From: OFTM34 sp047639415
GTDB lineage: Bacteria; Planctomycetota; UBA1135; GCA-002686595
Assembly: GCA_047639415.1 (NCBI GenBank)
Contig: JBLINP010000066.1
Coordinates: 1 to 17,085 of the forward strand
Direction of reading: 5' to 3'
DNA: 17,085 bases
The notes under the pieces are model-generated. The model was not told where the DNA came from. It did not search any database and saw nothing but the letters and a program-made list of their open reading frames with translations. This document shows positions 1 through 7,755 of the stretch, one piece after another. A program made the translations under genes and the position numbers. How positions within the stretch are numbered: position 1 is the first letter of the stretch; each line of letters begins with the position of its first letter.

Positions 1-2
1 AC

Positions 3-3000
3 TTCCGTCTAATTGCCCACATTGCACGCGGCGGACAAGGCGAAGTTTGGGAGGCGAAGCAGTATTCGATGCAGCGCCGCGTCGCACTCAAGTTGGTCTT
101 GCCCGGACGCATAAACGACAAGGCGCTCTCACTCTTTGCCCGAGAAGCGCGCGCAGGTGGACGGCTCAATCATCCAGGTATTGTCGCAATCCATGGTTAC
201 GGTGAAGACGACGGCCGGCATTGGATTGCACAAGAGTTGATCGAGGGCGCGTGGACTCTGCGCGACTCGATAGACACGATGCGCAAGGCCAAAGAACTGC
301 CACGCAATTACTATCGGTCCACTTCTAAGTTTTTGGCCAAGCTTGCTGACGCTCTCGAGGCTGCGCATTCCGCAGGGATTATTCATCGCGACGTAAAGCC
401 ACAAAACGTGCTCATCACGAAGGGCAATGAACCGAAGCTGACTGACTTCGGTTTGGCTCAGATCACGGATGAAACGGGCATGTCGAATACCGGCGACTTC
501 GCAGGTACCTGGCTGTACATGAGTCCCGAGCAAGTTACGGCGAAGCGCATCGACATCGATCACCGCACGGACATCTTCAGTCTCGGCATTGTCATGTACG
601 AGATGTTGGCTTTTCAGCGTCCTTTTGAAGGCGACACCACGCATCAGATCGCCGAGAAGATCGTCTACTGGGATCCGCCGGATCTGATGAAGGTTCGGTC
701 GAAGGTGCCGCGCGAGCTGGCTCTGATTTGCGGCAAGGCGTTAGAGAAACGCAAGGATGCTCGTTACCCAACGATGGCGGAATTTGCATCCGACTTGCGA
801 CGTTGGCTCGATCACGAATCGATTCTGGCTACTGCCCCGACAAAAACGGACCGTGCGATCAAATGGTGCAAGCGCAATCCAACCTTGAGTTTGAGCGGTG
901 GTTTGGGTGGCATCGCTTTGATCGCGATTTCGTGGTTGCTGGGCGTTATTTTGCAGACGAACCGGGAACTGAAAGACTCCAAAGTCGATCTGGCGCGCTC
1001 GGTACTCGAACTCGAAACCACCAATTTGGATCTGGATCAATCAAACAGCGAGCTGTCGGCAACGAACGAAACGCTCGACAGCAAAATTATCGAGCTGAGG
1101 GCACTCAACGAACAGTTGGACGAGTCTCGTTCCGCATTGAATGAAGAACGGGAACAACTGAGCCAGGCGAACCTATCGTTAGAGGCAAAATCGGAAGAGG
1201 CGCTGCTTAGCGCGAGCATTGCGGAGAAGAAGACGGAAGAAGCGATCGAGAGTGCGCGCTTGGCAACCGAAAACGAGCTCAGGGCAACAGATCAAAGCGA
1301 GCGCGCTCGAATCGCTCAATTGCTGGCAAATGAGAGTCGCATACGCGCGGAGTCGGCGGAAAAGAAAGCGGCCAAGGATAATTATTACTGGACCATTCAG
1401 GCGGCATCCGAGGCCGTTCAGAGTGGCAATCGCGACTTTGCTCGACGCTACCTAAACGCAAGCCCGAAGGACCATCGCGATTGGGAGTGGGGATACCTTG
1501 ACCTCACGTGTGATCGCAGTTTATTGAGAATTGAAGCTCATGAAAAATCGGTCTTCTTCGCCGATTGGAGTCCGGACGGCGCGCGCATTGCCTCGGGATC
1601 GAATGACGAGAATTTCCGAATTTGGAATCCTAATTCGGGTGAATTGTTACTGAGCCTGGGTGGATTGTCACTTCAGGGTGCGCCTTGGACATGGAGTCCC
1701 GACGGCAAGTTTATCTTGACCGAGTCGAAGGATAAATCGATCCAAATACGTGAGACGAAGACCGGCGAAAGCATTCGCACCTTTGCAGATTTCGGTGGTT
1801 CTGTTGTTTCAGCGGCTTGGAGCCCGGACGGTTCCCGCATCGTCACCGGTTCGTCGGATAAATCAATTCGAATTTGGGATACTGCAACCGGTCAAAGCGT
1901 TCGAAGTTTGATCCTAGGCGGACACGAGGATTGGATTCATTCGGTTGCTTGGCTGGCAACAGGGCCGCGTATAGTGACCGGCTCTTTCGATAAGAGCATT
2001 AGCATTTGGGATGGGGAGAGCGGCGAGCGAATCGGCAGGCTTAGCGGTCACTCGGGTTTGGTGGTCTGCGTCGCTTGGAGTCCGGATGGTACCCGACTAG
2101 CTTCGGCCTCGACAGATCAGACGATCCGCATGTGGAACGCGACAACGGGGCAAAGTTTGAGGACGCTACGGGGGCATACTGGCGCCGTTAATTCAGTTTC
2201 GTGGAGGTTGGACGGAGCGCGACTAGCTTCGGGTTCAGCGGACGAAACCGTTCGCGTTTGGGATATCGAGACCGGTAACGAACTTCACTCATTGGAAGGC
2301 CATACGGGGTGGGTTCAATCCGTTGCTTGGAGTCCCGGTGGTGATCGCGTGGTGTCGGGCTCGGAAGATGGAACGTTACGTACCTGGGATGCAGAAACTG
2401 GACAGAGCATTCAGTTCTTGCCTCGCAACGAATTGAGTGACTACTCGGAAGTGATCGCTTGGAGTCCGGACGAATCGTTAATCGTTTCAACGACTTCCAT
2501 GGTCGCGAATTCACTTCGCATTCGAGACGCGGTGACAGGATCCAATCTTCGTGTTCTCCGCGGTCACGCCGACTTGGTGGTTGCGGTGGATTGGAATCCG
2601 AGCGGTACAGAGCTCGTATCTTGTTCGTACGACAAAACTCTCCGAATTTGGAACGGTGAATCCGGTGCGAGCGTTCGCACGATCGAAGGCCACGCGGAAC
2701 GGATACACGACGTGGATTGGAGCCCCGATGGCTCGCGAATAGCGTCGGCGTCGGAAGACAACACAATTCGAATCTGGGATGCGGTCACGGGTCAGGGCGT
2801 GAGCGTTCTAAATGGCTTTGAGCAAAGCTTCTTATCTGTCGCTTGGAGTCCGGATAGCACTCGGCTTGTATCCGGTTCGGATGACTCGACTTTTCGCGTA
2901 TGGAATGTGGAACTTGGAATTAGCGTCGCGAGTTTTCGAGAAGAGAACGATGACATTAGTTGCGTCGCTTGGAGTCCAGATGGAAGGCACATCGCCTCTG

Positions 3001-3338
3001 TCTCACTCGGCGGTTCGTTGCGAACTTGGGATGCGCAAAGTGGCGGTCGTCAAATTGCTTTCAACGACCAGTTGAGCAATGGCAGTTGCTTGGCATGGAA
3101 TCCCGATGGAACTCGCATCGTGACCGGGGCTCGCCAAAATACTATTCGAATTTATGACCTCGAGTCACGCGATTGCGTTCTATCGCTAATGGAGCACAGA
3201 TCGAGGGCGGTTTACCTCGGTTGGAACGAAACCGGCACTCGCCTTGCTTCGGGAGCGTTGGACGGCGAAGTGATCATCCGGATGAGCGAAATCGAAGACG
3301 TGCTCCCGACGTGGCGTGCTTCGAGTACTGGACGCTAA
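3..3338 (+). CDS. Membrane Ser/Thr protein kinase with C-terminal WD40 double propeller (5' end outside window)
   Basis: The reading frame is open from base 3 and the ATP-binding glycine loop (ARGGQGEVW, visible residues 8-16) lies upstream of the first ATG at 69, so the true start is left of the window. Visible parts, numbered from base 3: Lys30 (VALK), helix-C Glu48, catalytic HRDVKPQN with Asp130, DFG at 148-150, and an SPE in place of APE near 174. This is a complete Hanks-type kinase that should be active. A single hydrophobic helix at about 297-318 is preceded by a KWCKRNP motif, and a coiled coil rich in Glu, Leu and Ser follows to about 460. A WEWGYL linker near 495 and 14 WD40 repeats fill the rest. 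Topology puts the kinase in the cytoplasm and the coiled coil and propellers outside the membrane, which suggests a sensor, scaffold or binding receptor. The first Gly of the loop is Ala8, usually tolerated. It precedes the ABC operon by 79 bp on the same strand; a functional link is only inference. Confidence 0.93.
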   Translation, partial: FRLIAHIARGGQGEVWEAKQYSMQRRVALKLVLPGRINDKALSLFAREARAGGRLNHPGIVAIHGYGEDDGRHWIAQELIEGAWTLRDSIDTMRKAKELPRNYYRSTSKFLAKLADALEAAHSAGIIHRDVKPQNVLITKGNEPKLTDFGLAQITDETGMSNTGDFAGTWLYMSPEQVTAKRIDIDHRTDIFSLGIVMYEMLAFQRPFEGDTTHQIAEKIVYWDPPDLMKVRSKVPRELALICGKALEKRKDARYPTMAEFASDLRRWLDHESILATAPTKTDRAIKWCKRNPTLSLSGGLGGIALIAISWLLGVILQTNRELKDSKVDLARSVLELETTNLDLDQSNSELSATNETLDSKIIELRALNEQLDESRSALNEEREQLSQANLSLEAKSEEALLSASIAEKKTEEAIESARLATENELRATDQSERARIAQLLANESRIRAESAEKKAAKDNYYWTIQAASEAVQSGNRDFARRYLNASPKDHRDWEWGYLDLTCDRSLLRIEAHEKSVFFADWSPDGARIASGSNDENFRIWNPNSGELLLSLGGLSLQGAPWTWSPDGKFILTESKDKSIQIRETKTGESIRTFADFGGSVVSAAWSPDGSRIVTGSSDKSIRIWDTATGQSVRSLILGGHEDWIHSVAWLATGPRIVTGSFDKSISIWDGESGERIGRLSGHSGLVVCVAWSPDGTRLASASTDQTIRMWNATTGQSLRTLRGHTGAVNSVSWRLDGARLASGSADETVRVWDIETGNELHSLEGHTGWVQSVAWSPGGDRVVSGSEDGTLRTWDAETGQSIQFLPRNELSDYSEVIAWSPDESLIVSTTSMVANSLRIRDAVTGSNLRVLRGHADLVVAVDWNPSGTELVSCSYDKTLRIWNGESGASVRTIEGHAERIHDVDWSPDGSRIASASEDNTIRIWDAVTGQGVSVLNGFEQSFLSVAWSPDSTRLVSGSDDSTFRVWNVELGISVASFREENDDISCVAWSPDGRHIASVSLGGSLRTWDAQSGGRQIAFNDQLSNGSCLAWNPDGTRIVTGARQNTIRIYDLESRDCVLSLMEHRSRAVYLGWNETGTRLASGALDGEVIIRMSEIEDVLPTWRASSTGR
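1536..3305 (+). repeat. 14 tandem WD40 repeats inside the kinase gene
   Basis: Fourteen units of about 42 codons run head to tail to the end of the protein. Most have the form G-H-x(5)-V-x-S-V-A-W-S-P-D-G, then L/I-A/V-S/T-G-S-x-D, then I-R-I-W-D. Repeats 3-7, 9 and 10 are the most canonical. Repeats 2, 8 and 11-14 lack the GH dipeptide or the final WD. The DNA itself is partly repetitive: close copies of the string encoding AWSPDG occur near 2072, 2456, 2840 and 2966. The count of 14 fits two seven-bladed propellers. Repeats 5-7 resemble one another more than the outer ones, consistent with internal duplication. Confidence 0.9.
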
Positions 3339-3417
3339 TTTGGTCAGGTCTGGTTGTTGGGCGCTGAACTCGGCCTCGCAACTCGAAAGCGCTTGGCAAA
3401 GCACGTAAGGTTGCGGC

Positions 3418-4359
3418 ATGCCAGTGCTGGAAATATGTTCGCTGACGAAACGCTATGGGCGCGTGCTTGCGCTCGATAACATTAACCTAACCGTGGAGCC
3501 GGGACAGGTGTACGGACTGCTCGGTACCAACGGGTCGGGCAAGACGACAACGATGGCCTGCGCGCTCGGATTGATGCGCCCAACCTCTGGAGATGTGAGG
3601 GTGCTGGGAGTTCCGGCCTCTCAAATTCATCGGACACACGGACGCGTAGCAGCCATGTTTGACGCCGCAACTTTGGCGCCAGGCTTGAGCGTTCGTGAAA
3701 ACCTTGGGTACGCTCGTCGGCTGCTTGGTCATACGGGTGGTCGCGGTGTCAACGACGTACTCGAACTGGTGGGCATCGCCGACTTGGCGAAACAACGAGC
3801 TGGCGCGCTTTCATTGGGCCAATCGCGTCGATTATCCATATCGAGAATCTTGCTTGGGCAACCTGAGCTCGTGGTGCTCGACGAACCGCTTTCAGGTTTG
3901 GACACCATTGGCGTATTGGAAGTATTGAACCTCTTTCGCCAGCTTCAATCTGAAGGCGTCACGCTCCTGCTCTCCAGTCATCGCATGCATGAAATGGAAC
4001 GTGTGGTCACGCACGTCGGTATTTTGAAGAGCGGTAAACTGATACACGAGAGTTCACTCGACGAGTTGCTCGGGCTTGCTCGCGGCCGCGTCCGCATTCA
4101 GACCGACGATGATGAGCGTGCTCGTGAAGTGCTCAACGAAATGGATTCTGTCGTTAGCGTGAATACGATTCAGTCGAGAGCCGGCGTTCAGGAGTTGATC
4201 GTCGAGTTGGGAGCGATCGATAGAGGGACGCTGAATCGTACTTTGGTGGAAGCCGGCTGCAATCCGACGGCACTTGTGCCCGAGGGTGACAGCTTGCATG
4301 AAGTGTTCGAAAACTTGGTTCAACCCGAGTTGAATTCGATTGAGCAGTTATCCGCATGA
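3418..4359 (+). CDS. ABC transporter ATP-binding protein (ABC-2/drug-export type)
   Basis: This 313-residue nucleotide-binding subunit hydrolyses ATP to power the permease encoded next. Walker A is GTNGSGKTT (36-44, Lys42), the signature is LSLGQ (131-135), Walker B is LVVLDEP (151-157, Asp155 and Glu156), the D-loop is SGLD (159-162) and the switch His is His188. About 90 residues follow the catalytic core, as in the C-terminal regulatory extension of BcrA/CcmA/NatA-type export ATPases. The usual Q-loop glutamine region reads AAMFDAATLAPGLS (79-91) with no Gln, a divergence also seen in parts of this subfamily. The ATG has an SD, TAAGG at 3406-3410, with 7-nt spacing. The gene overlaps the permease by four bases. 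The transported substrate cannot be told from sequence. Confidence 0.95.
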   Translation: MPVLEICSLTKRYGRVLALDNINLTVEPGQVYGLLGTNGSGKTTTMACALGLMRPTSGDVRVLGVPASQIHRTHGRVAAMFDAATLAPGLSVRENLGYARRLLGHTGGRGVNDVLELVGIADLAKQRAGALSLGQSRRLSISRILLGQPELVVLDEPLSGLDTIGVLEVLNLFRQLQSEGVTLLLSSHRMHEMERVVTHVGILKSGKLIHESSLDELLGLARGRVRIQTDDDERAREVLNEMDSVVSVNTIQSRAGVQELIVELGAIDRGTLNRTLVEAGCNPTALVPEGDSLHEVFENLVQPELNSIEQLSA

Positions 4360-5225
4360 AGGGTACAGGCCGAGTATTTCGTGCAGAGCTCTATCGATTG
4401 ACACGCAGTCGAACCGCGTGGTTCGGATTGTTTGCGGTGACAGCGATTGCGGCCATCCGAGTGTTCGCTGCCCACATTTCGGACAACGCGGGACACGCCG
4501 AAGCTCTAAGCCAAGCCTTATTGGCGGGCCGGGCTCTTCCGGAAGCGCCTCCGGCGGGCAACGCCTACGCACCGCTCGTCGAAGGTTGGCTGGCCGGCCT
4601 TACCGTCGGAACTCTACTGCTACTCGTTCACTCCGCTCGAACGATCGCCGGCGACCGCGAATCCGGCCTTTTGCGATTGGCGCGAACACGAAGCGCCTCG
4701 CGCAACGGACTCGTGATCGGACGTTTCCTGCTTGGCACCGTTTTGGTTCTAAGCCTCATCGCTTTCAGCGGGCTTGGCTCATGGGGCGCAACGACACTGT
4801 TCTTCGACTTTGGTCCCTTGGTCGAAGACGGGTATGAGTTGATCTCGGAACACGAGTTGCTAGAGGAGCTTCACAAGGCGGTCGTCGCCTCGATTCCCGC
4901 GTTGATTGCGACTTACGCGTTCGGACTGATGATCTCGGCATTCGGGCGAACGGCGACGGGATCCGTGGGCTTTTGCTTGGCACTCTTTTTCGCTTTTGAC
5001 CTCTTCAAAGACGTGATTGGAGCCGGGCAGGTGTGGGTGTTTGCTTCCTTCGCGCCGTCGCTGGTAGACAAATCCTGTTTGCACGAAATGGTTGGAATCG
5101 CGTCGGGATATTCGGACGCGGGCTACACCGAATTTGTCTTACGAATGAATCACGTTGTTCCTTGGCCAGAAGCGTTATTGTTTCTGTGCGTAGCGTGCTG
5201 GATCGTCTCACGGAGACCCTTGTGA
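4356..5225 (+). CDS. ABC-2 type transporter permease
   Basis: This 289-residue membrane protein has about six hydrophobic segments: roughly 21-39, 76-92, 120-144, 174-196, 205-224 and 268-285. Between segments 2 and 3 the stretch ARTIAGDRESGLLRLARTRS (93-112) matches the coupling-helix region of ABC-2 permeases, where an E-S/E-G-T/L-L-R-L pattern contacts the ATPase. The long loop after segment 3 (about 150-172) is acidic. The start overlaps the ATPase stop as ATGA (4356-4359) and the stop overlaps the next gene as GTGA (5222-5225), so translation is probably coupled on both sides. With the upstream ATPase it should form a homodimeric or half-transporter exporter, or a membrane machine of the Gld/Nos type. 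The substrate is unknown. Confidence 0.88.
   Translation: MKGTGRVFRAELYRLTRSRTAWFGLFAVTAIAAIRVFAAHISDNAGHAEALSQALLAGRALPEAPPAGNAYAPLVEGWLAGLTVGTLLLLVHSARTIAGDRESGLLRLARTRSASRNGLVIGRFLLGTVLVLSLIAFSGLGSWGATTLFFDFGPLVEDGYELISEHELLEELHKAVVASIPALIATYAFGLMISAFGRTATGSVGFCLALFFAFDLFKDVIGAGQVWVFASFAPSLVDKSCLHEMVGIASGYSDAGYTEFVLRMNHVVPWPEALLFLCVACWIVSRRPL
5212..5215 (+). promoter_or_regulatory. Ribosome binding site deciding a GTG start
   Basis: GGAG sits 6 nt before GTG at 5222. It supports that GTG as the start of the PDZ protein rather than the in-frame ATG at 5033, which would give a 190-bp overlap with the permease and bury the signal peptide. Confidence 0.55.
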
Positions 5226-6136
5226 AATTACATGGCTTGAAGCTTATTACCGTTGCAGCTTGTTTGGGTGTGATGGCGAGTTGCCAAAGTGCAACCCTCA
5301 TAACGGTTCCGGAACCACTTGCGGAATCGCTGCCCTGGAGTGCGTTGCGACAAGCTGGCGCGTTTTTGGGATTACAAACGCGCGAGAACGACAGCGGATC
5401 TCTCGACGACTTGTTTTTCAGTCCGGGTGTGCGCGTGGTGCGCGTCATCGAGAATTCACCTGCCGAGGACGCCGGCTTTCTACCTGGCGATGTTTTGCTG
5501 AAGTTTGATGGCGAGGATGTGAACGACCCGGGAGCGCTCGAAGGAATGTTGGCCAGTCGCAAGGCTGAAACGAATGTCGATCTGACCGCCAGACGGGACG
5601 ACAGTGTTTACGACGTGAACGTTCAGTTGGTTGCGGCGGGCAAGCGGCCGCTTGCCGAACCCGAACTGCTTTATCGGCTTGACGCCGCGCGTACCGGCGC
5701 CGGTTGGGCCACCGATGTTGGCGGAGTGCGATTGGTCAGTGCCCACGAGGCGAGTCCCGTATTCGAAGCCGGTCTTGAACTCGGTTCGCTAGTCACGAAA
5801 CTTGACGGTACACCGGTTCACTCTGATCGCGACTTGATTCGCAGGCTCGTGGTGATTGCCCCCGGCAGTACGGTAGAACTCGATTTCGTTTCGCAGGCGG
5901 GTGAACCGGGGCAAGCGAAGCTCGAACTCTTGGACTCCCCGAGTTACACAGCAGGCTTCAACATTCCGATTCTCTTTTACTACTCCCACGACCCGAACCG
6001 CTCGACGACAGCATTTAGCTTCCTCGACTTGTGGATCATCTCCTTGTTTGGATATGAGCGCGACGGTTTGGAGCAGACCTGGACGTTTCTGCGTTTCTTT
6101 AGCTTCTCCAGAGGTCTGGGAGAGTTATCGGAATGA
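5222..6136 (+). CDS. Tandem-PDZ lipoprotein of the ABC operon
   Basis: Starting at GTG 5222 the product is 304 residues and opens with a lipoprotein-like signal: MKLHGLK, a hydrophobic stretch, then VMASC with Cys21 as the lipidated residue. The lipobox is slightly atypical (Met at -3). The frame stays open upstream to an ATG at 5033, but that start would remove the signal and overlap the permease heavily. Two PDZ modules follow. PDZ1 (about 66-138) contains VIENSPAEDAGFLPGDVLLK. PDZ2 (about 163-238) contains SPVFEAGLELGSLVTKLDG. No trypsin-like or S41 protease domain is present, so it should bind peptides or protein C-termini rather than cut them. The last 65 residues (240-304) are rich in Phe, Tyr and Trp (for example LFYY, LWIISLFGYER, WTFLRFFSFSRG) and match no domain I know. 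It overlaps both neighbours by four bases, which suggests a periplasmic partner of the ABC transporter. Confidence 0.85.
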   Translation: MKLHGLKLITVAACLGVMASCQSATLITVPEPLAESLPWSALRQAGAFLGLQTRENDSGSLDDLFFSPGVRVVRVIENSPAEDAGFLPGDVLLKFDGEDVNDPGALEGMLASRKAETNVDLTARRDDSVYDVNVQLVAAGKRPLAEPELLYRLDAARTGAGWATDVGGVRLVSAHEASPVFEAGLELGSLVTKLDGTPVHSDRDLIRRLVVIAPGSTVELDFVSQAGEPGQAKLELLDSPSYTAGFNIPILFYYSHDPNRSTTAFSFLDLWIISLFGYERDGLEQTWTFLRFFSFSRGLGELSE

Positions 6137-7755
6137 TGTTAAGTGCTGTGCTCTGGACATCCATGGTTTTTGGCTTCGCCGAGACCTCTGCAGCAGATCA
6201 AGTGTCCTATCAAGACCTGTCGGTCGAGGTTGAAGGCCGGTTGATCGATACGCGCATGGTTCAAGTAACGGGCGATGATCGACTTGAACTCGTTTTGGTC
6301 ACGCTGGCGAGCGTTGGTGGTAAGCGCGAGGTCCTGATCTACACGCACCCGGAAGGAAGCAAGAACACGGACGCATATGCGCCGGTCCCTTGGCGAAAGA
6401 TTTCGGTGTTCGACGATGTGGTCGCTTACACATTTGCAAACGTTCGATCCGAGCCGGGGCAAGAGCTGGTGTTCTTTACGAGCAAAGGCGTTTATTCGAT
6501 GTCGCCGAAGATCGAGAGCCTGCGCGGAAATATAAGCCGCCTAATCGATCATGAATTGGTCTACGAAGTGGCCGACGTTACGCAACTTCCCTATTGGAAA
6601 TACGTTTTGCCGGGCGTACGGGATTTGCTCGTTGTGCCAGGCGCTTCGACGTTTTCCGTTTGGGGACCTTCGGCAGACCGACCGAGAGAGTACGAACAAC
6701 AGACGGAGTTTTCCGAGTTCGCACGAGCGGGCTCCGATCACGAAGATGTGGAATTCGACGGAGACGAATCCACTTCCATTTCCGTCGGTAACGGTGGCGC
6801 TTCAATTCGAAATATTTCGGCAGCGGGCAGAATTTTAGTCGAGAGTGGAACGGCCTTTGGCTATGCGATGCTTAGCTATAATCGCAAGTATGCGGCGCCC
6901 GGGTTAGGGGACGTAAATGGGGATGGACTTACGGATGTAGTCGTTTTGGGAAGAACGCGCGTCGGGATTTACTTGGCGACTGTTAACGGTCTGCCTTCGA
7001 AACCATCCCGCATCGAAAGCCTGCCCGAATACCTACTAACCGAGGGCGCGATTCCTCCAAATGCTCGATTCGACTTAGTCGACTTCGACGACGATGGAGA
7101 TGCGGATCTGATCTTTCGAAACTCCAAAGAGAACGAAGAAAGCGCGATTGCAGCGGATATCGTGCACTTGCTGTTTTTACGCAATACCGGCCAGCGGATG
7201 ATTCCAGCAAAGCCGGATCAGTTGATGAAGTTCGAGTCGCTTTCGATGAGATCAAGTCTCGCCGACGTGGACGCCGACGGGACGATCGACCTGGTTATCC
7301 GAAAGTTCGAACTGCCTTCGCTGCTCGATGCGGTCACGAGTTTGGAGTTTACCCAGACGACGATGTTTTTCCCGGGTACTGGAGCAGGAAGTGGGCGGGT
7401 GTTCCAACGGCAGCCTCGAATGAAGAGTGAACGCCTCTACGACGCAGACACTCTGAGCAACGCCATATCAAGAAAGTCATTGGCGTTCGACTTCTCCGGC
7501 GACGGCCTTGCAGACATGGTCGAGGTTGATCTCGACGGACACGTGTTCGTAGAACGGGTCGAATATGAATCTGGGTTCTTTTCAGGTGAGAGCTGGACCC
7601 TTGAACAGAGCCCCTGGAAGCGTTTCGAAACCAAGGGGTCGATCGCCTCGCTGGTGGTCGACGACTTCAACAACGACGGACTAGGCGACGTGATCTCTAG
7701 TCGTCGCGACGGGGTTTTGTTGCTCATGTCCAAGCGTCCGAGGAAATCACGATGA
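6133..7755 (+). CDS. Exported FG-GAP/VCBS-like repeat protein 1
   Basis: The 540-residue product begins with a probable Sec signal peptide (hydrophobic 3-16, cleavage likely after TSA at 18-20). At least five Asp-rich loops of the D-x-D/N-x-D-G-x-x-D type appear: DVNGDGLTD (260-268), DFDDDGDAD (318-325), DVDADGTID (378-386), DFSGDGLAD (453-461) and DFNNDGLGD (511-519). Each is followed by a hydrophobic strand such as VVVLGR or LVIRK. This is the pattern of FG-GAP/VCBS blades that bind calcium and build integrin-like propellers. The first 250 residues have weaker, degenerate blades (for example DDRLELVLV near 48-56). An SD (GGGAGAG, 6118-6124) lies 8 nt before the ATG, and a second ATG follows directly. 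The C-terminus is basic (KRPRKSR). No enzymatic motif is visible; a role in surface binding or adhesion is inferred. Confidence 0.87.
   Translation: MMLSAVLWTSMVFGFAETSAADQVSYQDLSVEVEGRLIDTRMVQVTGDDRLELVLVTLASVGGKREVLIYTHPEGSKNTDAYAPVPWRKISVFDDVVAYTFANVRSEPGQELVFFTSKGVYSMSPKIESLRGNISRLIDHELVYEVADVTQLPYWKYVLPGVRDLLVVPGASTFSVWGPSADRPREYEQQTEFSEFARAGSDHEDVEFDGDESTSISVGNGGASIRNISAAGRILVESGTAFGYAMLSYNRKYAAPGLGDVNGDGLTDVVVLGRTRVGIYLATVNGLPSKPSRIESLPEYLLTEGAIPPNARFDLVDFDDDGDADLIFRNSKENEESAIAADIVHLLFLRNTGQRMIPAKPDQLMKFESLSMRSSLADVDADGTIDLVIRKFELPSLLDAVTSLEFTQTTMFFPGTGAGSGRVFQRQPRMKSERLYDADTLSNAISRKSLAFDFSGDGLADMVEVDLDGHVFVERVEYESGFFSGESWTLEQSPWKRFETKGSIASLVVDDFNNDGLGDVISSRRDGVLLLMSKRPRKSR

Noticed and set aside
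2188..2766. 192-codon minus-strand open frame opposite the WD40 repeats
   Set aside because: It arises from the repeated sense codons of the WD40 array and encodes Arg/Ser/Pro-rich sequence without family features.
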